Shown here in pieces: positions 33,867-42,324 of a stretch of DNA of 55,575 bases (position 1 is its first letter; each line of letters starts with the position of its first letter). Source of the DNA: Acidobacteriota bacterium (GTDB taxonomy: Bacteria; Acidobacteriota; Terriglobia; Acidiferrales; UBA7541). Below the pieces are notes generated by a model. The model was not told the DNA's origin and ran no database searches. It saw only the letters and a program-made list of their open reading frames with translations. A program made the translations under genes and the position numbers. The stretch spans positions 1 to 55,575 of the forward strand of contig QHYJ01000081.1 in NCBI GenBank assembly GCA_003223255.1. The letters are read 5' to 3'.

Positions 33867-35285
33867 ATGAAAAAGCAGCTACAAGTGATGAAGTTTGGCG
33901 GGACGTCGGTGGGCGACCCCTCGTGCATCAGCCGGGCGGCGAAGATCATTGTAGATGCGGCCAGGGACTATCGTTGTGTTGCGGTTGTTTCCGCCATGAG
34001 TGGCGTTACGAACCGGTTGATCGAAGCCGCGAATCATGCGCGGACCGGGAACGGAGCGGAGGCCACAGCAATATTGGAAGCGCTCCGGAAGCAGCACGAA
34101 ACGGCGCTGGTGAGCTTGATTCCCCATGAAAAGGACCGTGAAGGGATCCGTAGAAAACTAGAAGAAGTTTTAGCGGAAGGGCGCCGACTTTGTGAGGGGA
34201 CGGCCCTGTTGCGGGAATTAACGCCGCGCACGCTCGATGCCGTGTCGAGTTTGGGAGAACGGCTTTCCGCGCCGCTGGTCGCGGCTGCCGTTAAAGAAAC
34301 GGGCGCGCAGAGCGAAGCCATTGAAGCGACGGAGCTCATCGTCACCGACGCGTTCCATGGCGGAGCGGAGCCGCAAATGCAATTGACGCGGAAAAAATCA
34401 CAGGCCCGGTTGCGGCCGCTCCTCGAAAAAGGAATTGTGCCGGTGGCGACCGGCTTTATTGGCGCGACGGTCGAAGGGCAGTTGACCACGCTGGGCCGAG
34501 GCGGTTCTGACTTTTCTGCAACCATTCTTGGAGCCGCGCTGGATGCGGACGAAGTCATTATCTGGACCGATGTGGACGGCGTGCTGACGGCGGATCCGCG
34601 GCTCGTTCCGGAAGCGCGCACCATTCCAGAGATTTCCTACCGCGAAGCGGCGGAGCTGGCATATTTTGGTGCGAAGGTGCTCCATCCCAAAACGCTAAAC
34701 CCCGTCGTGCAAGCGGCGATTCCCGTGTGGATCCGCAATAGTTTTGCGCCGGAGCGGCCGGGAACAAAGATTACGCCCGAGGGGCGCAGCATTGGCGGCG
34801 GCGTGAAGGCGCTGACGGCCATCCGGGATGTAACTTTAATCAGTGTGGGCGGGCCGGGGATTGTGGGGTTGCCGGACGTGGTCGGGAGGACGTTTTCAAC
34901 GACCGCGGAGTTGCGCGCCAACGTCTTGCTGATTTCGCAGTCCTCTTCGCAAAACGACATCTGCTTCATCGTTGCGTCGGCGGACGCGCAGCGAACGGTC
35001 GAAGCGTTGCGCAAGGAATTCGCGCAAGACCTGGCGCACCAAGACGTAGAACACATCACCGTGGATCCCAATATCGCGATTGTTGCCGTGGTGGGGGAAA
35101 ACATGCGCGGAATTCCGGGGATTGCAGGAAAAACCTTCAGCGCGCTGGGCCGCGACGGGGTGAACCTGATCGCCATCGCGCAAGGCTCGTCGGAGAGCAA
35201 CATCTCCTTCGTCATCGAAGAGAAGGTCGTGAAGACGGCACTTCGCACCGCGCATCGCGAATTTGGCCTGAATGCGGCTAGCTGA
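33867..35285 (+). CDS. lysC: Aspartate kinase
   Basis: 472 residues. Kinase domain with the signature [14 protein letters not shown], the [14 protein letters not shown] loop, [13 protein letters not shown], and [20 protein letters not shown]; then two ACT domains ([20 protein letters not shown] and [20 protein letters not shown]) that normally bind lysine or threonine for feedback control. It phosphorylates L-aspartate, the first step toward lysine, threonine and methionine. No homoserine dehydrogenase domain is fused. It stands alone, with a 12-bp-stem hairpin about 200 bases downstream. ATG at 33867 follows AAAGGTG; the frame is open 14 codons upstream. Confidence 0.95.
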   Translation: MKKQLQVMKFGGTSVGDPSCISRAAKIIVDAARDYRCVAVVSAMSGVTNRLIEAANHARTGNGAEATAILEALRKQHETALVSLIPHEKDREGIRRKLEEVLAEGRRLCEGTALLRELTPRTLDAVSSLGERLSAPLVAAAVKETGAQSEAIEATELIVTDAFHGGAEPQMQLTRKKSQARLRPLLEKGIVPVATGFIGATVEGQLTTLGRGGSDFSATILGAALDADEVIIWTDVDGVLTADPRLVPEARTIPEISYREAAELAYFGAKVLHPKTLNPVVQAAIPVWIRNSFAPERPGTKITPEGRSIGGGVKALTAIRDVTLISVGGPGIVGLPDVVGRTFSTTAELRANVLLISQSSSQNDICFIVASADAQRTVEALRKEFAQDLAHQDVEHITVDPNIAIVAVVGENMRGIPGIAGKTFSALGRDGVNLIAIAQGSSESNISFVIEEKVVKTALRTAHREFGLNAAS

Positions 35286-35488
35286 TCACGAGAAAAGAAT
35301 CGACCTTCGAACCGGCTGCGTAGTGACCCGAGTTTCCTGTCCGGGGAGACTAATCCCCGCGGGTTATACTGATTAACGCCTCGTTGCAAGAAAATTCACT
35401 CGACCTTTGCCGGCACTTAACCATTTGCGCGCAACCTGCCGGCTCACCGAAACCCAAAATCACCAACATCTTTGAGAGTCGAGTTCAG

Positions 35489-35516
35489 AGGCCCGGGCGA
35501 CGGATCGCCCGGGCCT
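35489..35516 (+). terminator. Strong GC hairpin downstream of lysC
   Basis: A 12-bp perfect stem, AGGCCCGGGCGA with TCGCCCGGGCCT, and a CGGA loop; followed by TTCGG rather than a T-run. Likely transcription end for lysC despite the short U-tract. Confidence 0.55.
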
Positions 35517-35761
35517 TTCGGCTTGGGATTAGCTCGCCGCTTTCCAACTTCAGCCATACTCGCATGGCCCACCTCAACTAGCGTTGCGCACCGTCTGTAT
35601 CAAACAAGTTTCTTATGATCCCTGGCCACGGGTCATGGGACCATTGCCCTGAAGGTGTTCTCGACGCATCATTCCAATCTTTTGTTGATCCGAAAATAGA
35701 ACCGTGCTGTCAAATCGCTTTGCAGCAGGTAGACGAACCTTGTGGCAGTGGAACGCGGCAC

Positions 35762-36092
35762 GACGTGCACGCGGACGAAGCAGGCACATGGGCGGTTGTC
35801 GCAGTTCTACTTCAGCAGGGAGAAGATAATCCTTTTGAATTATGGAAGAGAAAAAGAGCAGGAAGAACGATTGGACGACATTCAGAATCGATGCATCACG
35901 GATACTGCCCTCTGATCGGAGCTATTACACATTTTCTGGATCTCTCACTACACCGCCTTGCAGCGAGGACGTGACATGGTTCGTGCTTAAGCACCCTACA
36001 ACCATTTCGGCAGAACAAATCGAGCAATTTTCTCAGCTGTACCACGGCCCACTCAGCCGTTGTACGACCGGATTGTGCTGGAAATCCAGTAA
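35762..36092 (+). pseudogene. Alpha-type carbonic anhydrase, frameshifted C-terminal half
   Basis: Three frames hold successive parts of an alpha-carbonic anhydrase. First VHADEAGTWAVVAVLLQQGE with DNPF, then in a second frame DRSYYTFSGSLTTPPCSEDV with TWFVLKHPTTISAEQIEQFS, and in a third RPTQPLYDRIVLEIQ up to the stop at 36092. The SLTTPPC motif is diagnostic. The N-terminal half with most zinc ligands is not recognisable, so the gene is dead. It marks the left end of the decayed accessory stretch. Confidence 0.65.
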
Positions 36093-36103
36093 GGGCATTG
36101 ACC

Positions 36104-36346
36104 ATGTCTGCCACCAGCATTGGCAACGCAAGAGAATCCCTGCGAGACGACGTGCCTCACAAGGAGCCGAATTCCCCTCCAGAAGTGCCGGACTTCTCTT
36201 TGGTTCTAGGAGGGCCGGTTTTTGAAAGCAAGATGAACGCATCCCTTAAGCGCCGAAACACGCCGGTCTTCGAATTCGCCAAAGCGCTGGTACATCAAAA
36301 TGGTCCGGCGCTTGTCGGCTGCAGCGTGAAATATGACTACGCGTAG
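36104..36346 (+). pseudogene. Fragment of a conserved membrane-associated protein
   Basis: About 80 codons. The start (MSATSIGNARESLRDD) and the segment PPEVPDFSLVLGGPVF resemble the N-terminus of a longer unnamed bacterial membrane protein that I recall. The sequence then diverges (KMNASLKRRNTPVFEFAKAL) and stops, so it seems truncated and joined to unrelated DNA. Low confidence in any function. Confidence 0.35.
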
Positions 36347-36432
36347 GGCAAGGACTACGGGTAACGCTGCTCGGTACAAAAGGAGAAAAATAATCGCACC
36401 GCTTTGTTTGTTCTCGGCTGTTTCAATGAAAT

Positions 36433-36618
36433 ACAGGTAGGAAATCACAGGCAGAAAATGAGGCGGGACTGAAAAATGGTAGCCCCGTGCGGACTCGAAC
36501 CCCAGACCTCTACCGTGTCAACCATCCACCGATACGAAACAGAACGACGTAGGGTGCATCGAAGAGCCTTTCTCCAATGATTTTGGTGGAGATACATAAG
36601 CATCACAAGTAGGAAATG
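36433..36618. repeat. Attachment-like site 1: tRNA-Val 3'-half copy with flanking 14-bp repeats
   Basis: At 36477-36520 a 44-base copy of the 3' half of tRNA-Val (CCA end to anticodon), 36 of 44 bases identical to 42248-42291 and in the same orientation. Two 14-bp repeats lie to the left (ACAGGTAGGAAATC at 36433 and ACAGGCAGAAAATG at 36447) and one to the right (ACAAGTAGGAAATG at 36605). The repeats look like integrase arm sites around a core; this reading is inferred. The flank beyond the core resembles that of site 3. Confidence 0.65.
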
Positions 36619-36648
36619 TAGGTCACGGAGATTTGTCAGCTGATACGC

Positions 36649-37392
36649 TCAATGTTGTGACGCAGTAGCGAGGGGTGGACGGGCCTCTATCGCCGACACG
36701 AACTGCTCGGAACTCGACACCCAGCCAAATAATTCTTGGATAGTCAAGAGGGAGGCCTCATGATTGCTTCGCGCCAAACCCTCACCAATGGGTTCGCCAG
36801 TACAGTCGGCCAGTAACAGGCACCTGTAATCCCGGAACATCGCGTCCCGGATTGTCGAATCCACGCATACGCTCGTTGTACACCCGGTAAAGATCAGGTT
36901 CTTGATTCCAAGCCTGTGCAAAATGTCGTCCAGTTCTGTTTGATAGAAACCGCTGAACCTGTGCTTATAGAGCACCCTGTCCTCGGCTTCCGGCCGAAGC
37001 TCTGCGATGACATCCGTGTTCCATGTATCGCGGATCAAAAATCTTCCTTGCCGACCGTCAGGAGCGAGGCTGGGCTGGCCGACACCGAAATGGAGATGGC
37101 GTACTCGGTTAGGCGAGTCAATGTCCCCGAGGTCCGATAGATCAGGTCGAAAGCCCATCTTCAGGTAAACGATTTTTATTCCTGCCTCGCGGGCCGCCAA
37201 AAGGACCTCCCGCGTCGGGCCGACCGCCTTCTGAACCATTGAAATGTCGATCCCTGCACGGTCGAAGAGTCCACCCTTTGAACAAAAGTCGTTCTGCATG
37301 TCCACAACAATCACGGCAGTCCGCGCGGTGTCGATCGTGATTGGCCCAGGAGTTGCTTCGATGGTTGCTTGCCCCCCTGTACTCATTCCCAT
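36649..37392 (-). CDS. Isochorismatase-family cysteine hydrolase
   Basis: 247 residues. Catalytic triad elements: Asp in AVIVVDMQNDFCSKGGLF, Lys in VLYKHRFSGFYQTELDDI, and Cys in LIFTGCTTSVCVDSTIRDAM. The closest type is RutB/ureidoacrylate or N-carbamoyl hydrolases rather than nicotinamidase, but the substrate is uncertain. The ATG at 37392 follows AAGGGA by 7 bases. It is the only gene of its island segment, between attachment-like sites 1 and 2, suggesting it was carried in as cargo. Confidence 0.85.
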   Translation of the reverse strand: MGMSTGGQATIEATPGPITIDTARTAVIVVDMQNDFCSKGGLFDRAGIDISMVQKAVGPTREVLLAAREAGIKIVYLKMGFRPDLSDLGDIDSPNRVRHLHFGVGQPSLAPDGRQGRFLIRDTWNTDVIAELRPEAEDRVLYKHRFSGFYQTELDDILHRLGIKNLIFTGCTTSVCVDSTIRDAMFRDYRCLLLADCTGEPIGEGLARSNHEASLLTIQELFGWVSSSEQFVSAIEARPPLATASQH

Positions 37393-37467
37393 AGGGATGT
37401 CCCTTCCCTGGTTGCTTCTCTGACGACCTCCCGCTGAGCAAAGGAACTGTATAACAAAGAACAAAAA

Positions 37468-37520
37468 CAAGGTAGGAAATCACGGGCAGAAAATCGAGCG
37501 CGGACTCGAATCGAGCCGCT
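37468..37520. repeat. Attachment-like site 2, degraded
   Basis: Two 14-bp repeats (CAAGGTAGGAAATC at 37468 and ACGGGCAGAAAATC at 37482) are followed by GCGGACTCGAA, matching the T-arm part of the tRNA-Val copies at sites 1 and 3; the rest of the tRNA segment is lost. The next gene begins within a few bases, so this site may be a deletion junction. Confidence 0.5.
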
Positions 37521-37526
37521 GAGTAA

Positions 37527-38695
37527 TTGGCCGGACTCGTCGTCGCCTCCGGACACGATTTCGGTCACGGTGCAGGGAAGCAAGCCGCAGCAGTTTCCCT
37601 CAACGGTACCGGATGGAGTGTCGTGCCATGTTACAGCTTCGGCTCCCGGGACAACATCCTCGGGGGCGTGTCCGCAGCCACTTTAACCGACGCCGGGGCG
37701 GTGGGGGCTTACTACCCGTCTTCGTCGAACGTGCTCGCCACATCGGCGGAGCATTTCGACCGGACACGATGGACGGCCTTCTCCTTGCCGAACGTGGGGG
37801 TTCAAGAGAACGTCCTCTACGCCGTCTCTATGCCTTCCTCCGGGAGGGCCTGGGCGGTGGGTTATTTTGTGAACGGCAAGTTCGAGCAGCAAACGCTCAT
37901 CGAGCACTTCGACGGAAACGTCTGGTCGGTGGTTCCAAGTCCGAGCCCAGGCGCTCTTCAGAACATCCTCTTCGGCGCTGCGGCCATCTCGGACTCCGAT
38001 GTGTGGGCTGTTGGGGCCGAGCGAGATTCGAGCGGCCTCTGGCACACACTCACCGAGCACTGGGACGGATCGGCGTGGTCGGTGGTCAACGCGGTCGACG
38101 CTGGCTCAAGCGGCAATCAGTTCTACGCCGTCAACGCTCTCGCCTCGAACAACGTATACGCCGTCGGTCAGGAGTCCGGCGCGGGATTCCCCAATCAGGC
38201 GCTCATCGAACACTGGGACGGGAAAAATTGGAGCGTGGTCTCCAGTCCGGCCGATGCGTCAGCTTCGGCACTGCCTCTCGGAGTTACAGCGACGGCCTCT
38301 TTACTGACACTATTATAGTGGGCGAGCAGGAGACCGACACCGCGCCCTACACGAACTACGTCGCGACGGGAGCCCCGAGCGCTTTGTCCATCCAGACAAC
38401 CCCAAACGCCGGTACCGGGGAAAATGATCTGTTCGCTGCGGCCACCGCTGCCGATGGCTCGACCTGGGCAGTCGGTTGGAACATGGACACCACCACGGGC
38501 AATCACGACCCGCTCATCCTGCAAGGCAAGAACGGTGCATGGTCGCTTGTCCCCAGCCTAAGCTTCGGGACGGGATCGGACACCGGCTTTGCAGCTATCA
38601 CCGCCATTCCGAGCGGCGGCCTGTGGGCCGCCGGCGTAACTGCGCCTGCCAATGGCGGGGGCAGTTACTCGACGCTCATCGAATTCCATCCGTAG
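37527..38695 (+). pseudogene. Repeat-rich beta-propeller-like protein, frameshifted
   Basis: Two frames give one protein of about 385 residues built from roughly 50-residue repeats: N-x-L-x-x-V-x-A, then D-V-W-A-V-G, then LIEHxxGxxWSVV (examples SDSDVWAVGAERDSSGLWHT, ALIEHWDGKNWSVVSSPADA). The first frame stops at 38318 and the second carries TDTIIVGEQETDTAPYTNYV to LIEFHP at 38695; one indel near 38280 joins them. No signal peptide is present, and the 5' end abuts attachment-like site 2, so the N-terminus was probably lost at integration or deletion. Related proteins are usually secreted; function unknown. Confidence 0.6.
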
Positions 38696-38743
38696 ACAGC
38701 TCGCACAACAAATCTGCTCTTTGTTGTAATTCCTTCAGGGGCT

Positions 38744-38773
38744 CGAGCAACGTGAAGCTCGGCCTCTTTTTTT
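38744..38773 (+). terminator. Rho-independent-type terminator
   Basis: CGAGC/GCTCG stem with loop AACGTGAA, then GCCTCTTTTTTT. It lies 50 bases after the propeller-like gene and is the clearest T-run terminator in the island. Confidence 0.55.
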
Positions 38774-38797
38774 GCCCGAAAAAACTTCGCGGCAGCA

Positions 38798-38920
38798 TTA
38801 CGACCAGTGTCGCTGAGCGGTGTCCGCGTAGGTACACGCTAAGACGCTTTCCAAATCATCCGTCGAGCCAACGCAGAAGCTGTTGGTGGTTTCAGTTTGC
38901 AGGATGTAAACGAAGGCCAT
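38798..38920 (-). pseudogene. GIY-YIG nuclease fragment
   Basis: 40 codons read MAFVYILQTETTNSFCVGST, then DDLES and a short tail. The VYI...CVGSTDDLE spacing is that of the GIY-YIG catalytic core (first two strands); the helix with the catalytic Arg and Glu is gone. It starts 18 bases from attachment-like site 3, facing away from it. Too small to be functional. Confidence 0.55.
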
Positions 38921-38937
38921 GTTGGGAAGCGGAAAAA

Positions 38938-39082
38938 TGGTAGCCCCGGGAGGACTCGAAACCTCTGACCTCTTCCGCGTCAACCTACCACCCATAGCAA
39001 AGAGAAGGGCTTAGGTCGTATCGAACACGCTCTCCACAAGCGTTATACCGTTATCACAGGTAAGAATCACAGGTAGGAAATG
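38938..39082. repeat. Attachment-like site 3: tRNA-Val 3'-half copy with flanking 14-bp repeats
   Basis: At 38938-38982 a second copy of the tRNA-Val 3' half (CCA end to anticodon, one inserted base). The following about 85 bases resemble those at site 1, and two repeats close the site: ACAGGTAAGAATC at 39056 and ACAGGTAGGAAATG at 39069. The left-hand repeats seen at site 1 are missing here. Confidence 0.65.
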
Positions 39083-39139
39083 CAGGTTGCGAAAAAGCGA
39101 GGCCGACAAACGCATCGCGAACGGCTGCGCTGTATAGCG

Positions 39140-39366
39140 CTACTTTGCCTGCGGCACTTCGACAAGATGTTCGGCTAGCGCTACCCATTGACCGTTACGA
39201 TGAATATAAGTCCCCGTATATCTGCCTACCGACGTGTATGCTGCGCCGCTCTTTGTCCCACGCAGAGTGTCGGTGCCAACGACGACTGCCGTATCGTTGT
39301 CTATGATTACGTTTTGGTCGGTCAGGGTTTGGGATTCTGTTGGATCGACATCGCCCGAGGACGTGA
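39140..39366 (-). pseudogene. SnoaL/DUF4440-like fragment
   Basis: About 74 codons up to a stop at 39140: TDQNVIIDNDTAVVVGTDTL, GRYTGTYIHRNGQWVALAEH, LVEVPQAK. These are the C-terminal strands of the NTF2-like DUF4440 fold (alternating V-x-V, then a W in a GRWxL-like turn). The N-terminal part is missing; upstream it is joined directly to a PLP-enzyme fragment. Confidence 0.55.
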
Positions 39367-39743
39367 TGCACCGTGATGCCCATGTTCGGAAACACGTCGC
39401 GCATCAGCCGGTATGTTCCGCCGCAAAGCTGTGCCGTCGAGATTAGCTCGTGGCCGGCCTTCAGCGCTGCCAGGAGCGACGAAGAAACCGCCGCCATGCC
39501 AGAAGCGGCCACGACCGCGGCTTCCGCGCCCTCAAGTGCCGCGATTTTCTTTTCCGCGACGGACAGCGTGGGATTGCCATACCGAGTGTAGATGTACGCC
39601 TTGTTCTTCCCTTCGGCCCACTCCTTCATTTTTTCCGTATTGGAAAAGGTGAACGTCGAGGTGCGAATAATCTCCGTGACGACAGGGCCGTTCACACCGT
39701 GGCGTTCCGGTTCACCGCCATGAATGGCCTTGGTTTGCGGACC
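39366..39743 (-). pseudogene. Cys/Met-metabolism PLP enzyme, N-terminal fragment
   Basis: Reads as the first third of the enzyme encoded intact at 47141-48325: GPQTKAIHGGEPERHGVNGP, KNKAYIYTRYGNPTLSVAEK, GGTYRLMRDVFPNMGITVHH, about 85 percent alike in that stretch by eye. It breaks off just after VHHV, before the PLP lysine, and is replaced by the DUF4440 fragment. It cannot be active. Same orientation and order relative to the redoxin gene as in the intact copy. Confidence 0.75.
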
Positions 39744-39980
39744 AAGCCTGCTTAGGCCGTTGTTAGCCTGACGACCGAGGCCGACCAGCTCGCCGGTCCT
39801 TGTTTGGGCAGGGGGCTTGGGTTGTCTTGTAGTTCTCACGGCCTCAGTTTGCGCCCACTCTCGGGAGAAAAACATCCTCAAATTGGCGCTTGGCTGGACA
39901 AATTGGGTGGCTACCCGGTTCATGTTTGTAGGGCGACTTTACGCCGCCATTCTCTTCTTTTGCATTTTGTTTACTGCTTA

Positions 39981-41288
39981 CTACTTATGGCGAATTTTCA
40001 CTGGCGCGCGCGTGCGGTCCAAAGGAAGCACCTGGATTTGCCATTTCACCGGAACGGATGCGGGCAAATAGCAAATCGTTTTGTCACATGCCTGATATTC
40101 GAGCTTGCCGGCGATGGTGAAGGTCTTTCCTTCTTCGCCCAGCGAGCCCCAGAACGCCGCGGCGGAGCTGACTTTCACGTCCTGGCTAATGCGAAATGTT
40201 CCTTCAAAGACGGGCACTTTCTCTTTGATGGCAGGGAGATAAAGAATTTTTGAAGGCGGGTAAACAGCGGGCTTGAATTCCATTTGCGGCATGGCGTCCA
40301 GCTCAAGCTGGATGGGCTTGTAACCCTGCGTGCCAGGTGCGTACACGTGCACGTCCGGAGGCAGACGCACGTCCGCGACCAGAGTCAGATGAGTGCCGGG
40401 AACGCCGGTGCGGTCGGATTGCTCCAGTGCCAGTTGCAGATGCGGTGCTTCTACGGTGTCCACCACTTCTTCGCCTAGCTCCGGAAAAAGTTTGGCGAGC
40501 AGGCTATTGCCGGTGAGGCGCTCGCGGTACTTGGCTTCGAAAAACTTTTCTGTGATGATGCCGTTGGAATCGATGAAAAAGTATCCGGGACGCGCAAAAC
40601 CTTTCTGCATTCCGGTCGCTTCCGCGTTGAAGACGCCGTAAGCCCGGATGATCTTCGACTCCGGGTCGGCGAGCATCGGGTAGCCGATCTTGTGGCGGTC
40701 GGAGAAAAATTTGAGGATTTCTTCGGAGTCGTAGCTGACGGCCGCGAACTTGAGCCCTTGCTTTTCGAATCTGGGCATCGCGCTTTGCAACTCGACCAGT
40801 TGCCCTTTGCAGAAGGGTCACCAGTCGGCGGAACGGAAAAAGAGAAGAACGGTGCCGTTCGCGCCTTTCAGAGAATCGAGAGATTGCGTCCGGCCAAATT
40901 GATCGTGCAGCGAGAAGTTCGGCGCTTTTTGACCCACCGCGAGCCCGATGGACATCAATTCGAGTGAGGTAGCGTGAATCGTTTCGCCATCGAGAGTCCC
41001 GCGCACGGTGACGCTGTCGCCCAAATGACCCGTAGCCAAGGCTTGCGGCTCCAGTGAATACATCACGCGGTTCGTGTCGTCATAGAGCGACAATTTCGCG
41101 CCCGGTGTCGCCCGGAAACATTCCGGCGATTCGTTGAACGCTTCGTCCGCGTTGCAACTGCTGTACACAATCGTGCCGGACCATGCTCCGGAAATGGGCG
41201 AGGCGGCTTGTTGCGCCAAAGCGAGCGAGGGTATCGACAAAACAGTAGCGAACGCGGCGGCTAGAAGGAAATGGCATCGCTTGGTCAT
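39981..41288 (-). CDS. Probable selenoprotein: Sec-containing redoxin fused to an nDsbD-like domain
   Basis: 435 residues if the TGA at 40818-40820 is read as selenocysteine (residue 157). Signal peptide (MTKRCHFLLAAAFATVLSIP), a small beta domain with a Cys pair (SSCNADEAFNESPECF), an AhpC/TSA-type redoxin (LAVGQKAPNFSLHDQFGRTQ, LFFRSADW-TGA-PFCKGQL), and a C-terminal DsbD-alpha-like domain with EYQACDKTICYLP. The TGA falls exactly where the first Cys of the redoxin CxxC belongs, the frame stays coding for 278 more residues, the next base is C, and a hairpin with loop GGTCG starts 14 bases on. I propose a periplasmic UxxC oxidoreductase exchanging electrons with its own DsbD-like domain. A nonsense mutation is the alternative. 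Confidence 0.72.
40787..40803 (-). promoter_or_regulatory. Candidate bacterial SECIS hairpin
   Basis: GCAACTGGTCGAGTTGC: a 6-bp perfect stem with loop GGUCG in the mRNA. The first loop G is 21 bases after the UGA, inside the 16-37 range of known bacterial elements, and the GGUC loop matches that of the E. coli fdhF SECIS. A second, smaller hairpin (CCCUU/AAGGG) lies between it and the UGA. Confidence 0.6.
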
Positions 41289-41346
41289 AGATATTTCGCC
41301 CGGGCCTTCGACGCCGAATTGTATCACTGGGCTTGAATGGTTCTGC

Positions 41347-42189
41347 AGCTCAGATCTTGAGGAAGAGTTTGCGGCGTTACATCCAGAGCAGGATGAGCCA
41401 GTAGCACAGCAGAATGGCGGCGCCTTCAAAGAAGGGTTGCAGCCAAAGACGCTCGCCGAAGTTAAAATCCTTGCCGATGCATACATCGAAGCCTCACCGC
41501 AAGACGGAGCGCTGAGATTTGGCCTCACGTTCCTTGGGATTCCTGAACAGGTTCATGAAGAAATCATTGATCGGTCGAAACGCGCCGGGTCACCGCCCCT
41601 CCGCGACTTCGTGTACTTCAGGCATCTTTTCGGTGTTGACCTGTTCTTCAGTCTCGCCGTCGCCTCAGACCAGATTTCACGGGTGCGGCCTAACGGAAAA
41701 GCGGATAACAAAGTTGACATCGCATACCTCTGCTACCTGCCGTTTTGTCACGTGTTTGTTTCTGCCGACAACCTTCACAAACGCGTCGTCCCTCTTTTTC
41801 TGCGGCCCGATCAAACGTTCGTTGACGCAGCCGAGCTCAAAGCCGATCTGCAGAAACTCGACGCTTATTACTGGGCGCTGCCGGAAGACGTAAAGAACAC
41901 TGGCTTCTATAAATTTGCGAAGCACCCGCCTCTTGACGATTCATTTCTCGTAACGCGGTTGTGGGACAAGCGGGGAATCGAATGGCGAGAACGAGCATCC
42001 AAATCTGACCCAACTGACAAACTCAAGGACACGAAAATCATTGAAGGGCTGAACCGGATCACCGAAGCTGCCAAGTCGAGCGACCCTAATGCGCGACTCT
42101 CCATTGAAGAGACCGCATTCATGCAGATCAGCCGAAGCGTTGTAGGGAAAGAGGGAAAGTGGGACCGTTTTGGCCCCGAAGTTAAATGA
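41347..42189 (+). CDS. N-terminally truncated hypothetical protein
   Basis: About 280 codons of coherent coding sequence: LKADLQKLDAYYWALPEDVK, FVYFRHLFGVDLFFSLAVAS, DNKVDIAYLCYLPFCHVFVS, NLHKRVVPLFLRPDQTFVDA. I recall a widespread unnamed family of this type but no function. The frame is open upstream to 41134, but that part is antisense to the selenoprotein 5' end and does not read as protein, and no start signal is visible near 41347, so the N-terminus was probably lost. It ends 59 bases before the tRNA-Val 3' end. Confidence 0.5.
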   Translation, partial: SSDLEEEFAALHPEQDEPVAQQNGGAFKEGLQPKTLAEVKILADAYIEASPQDGALRFGLTFLGIPEQVHEEIIDRSKRAGSPPLRDFVYFRHLFGVDLFFSLAVASDQISRVRPNGKADNKVDIAYLCYLPFCHVFVSADNLHKRVVPLFLRPDQTFVDAAELKADLQKLDAYYWALPEDVKNTGFYKFAKHPPLDDSFLVTRLWDKRGIEWRERASKSDPTDKLKDTKIIEGLNRITEAAKSSDPNARLSIEETAFMQISRSVVGKEGKWDRFGPEVK

Positions 42190-42217
42190 TGAACCTGGTG
42201 GGGCGTGACGACGAAAC

Positions 42218-42231
42218 ACAGGTAGAAAATG
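42218..42231. repeat. 14-bp arm-like repeat beside tRNA-Val
   Basis: ACAGGTAGAAAATG, 17 bases from the CCA end of the intact tRNA gene; the same motif recurs at attachment-like sites 1, 2 and 3. Confidence 0.6.
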
Positions 42232-42247
42232 CGGCGCAGACTTGAAA

Positions 42248-42324
42248 TGGTAGGCCCGAATGGACTCGAACCATCGACCTCTTCCGTGTCAGGGAAGCGC
42301 TCTAACCAACTGAGCTACGGGCCT
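42248..42324 (-). tRNA. tRNA-Val (GAC)
   Basis: 77 bases including an encoded CCA. Acceptor stem AGGCCCG/CGGGCCT, D-arm GCTCAGTTGGTTAGAGC, anticodon stem-loop CTTCC-CTGACAC-GGAAG with anticodon GAC, T-arm ATGGTTCGAGTCCAT. All stems pair. It forms the right end of the accessory island, and its 3' half is the sequence copied at 36477 and 38938. Confidence 0.97.

Noticed and set aside
36433-39082. CRISPR array suggested by recurring 14-mers
   Set aside because: The repeats are few, irregularly spaced and tied to tRNA-Val fragments; there are no regular spacers and no cas genes.
40818-40820. Simple nonsense mutation in the redoxin gene
   Set aside because: Kept as an alternative but not preferred: the TGA is at the one Cys position where selenocysteine is expected, the frame downstream is undamaged, and a SECIS-like hairpin follows. 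The paralogue that is truly dead shows deletions and frameshifts instead.
41134-41346. Forward N-terminus of the truncated hypothetical protein
   Set aside because: This stretch is antisense to the signal peptide and first domain of the selenoprotein and does not read as a conserved protein.
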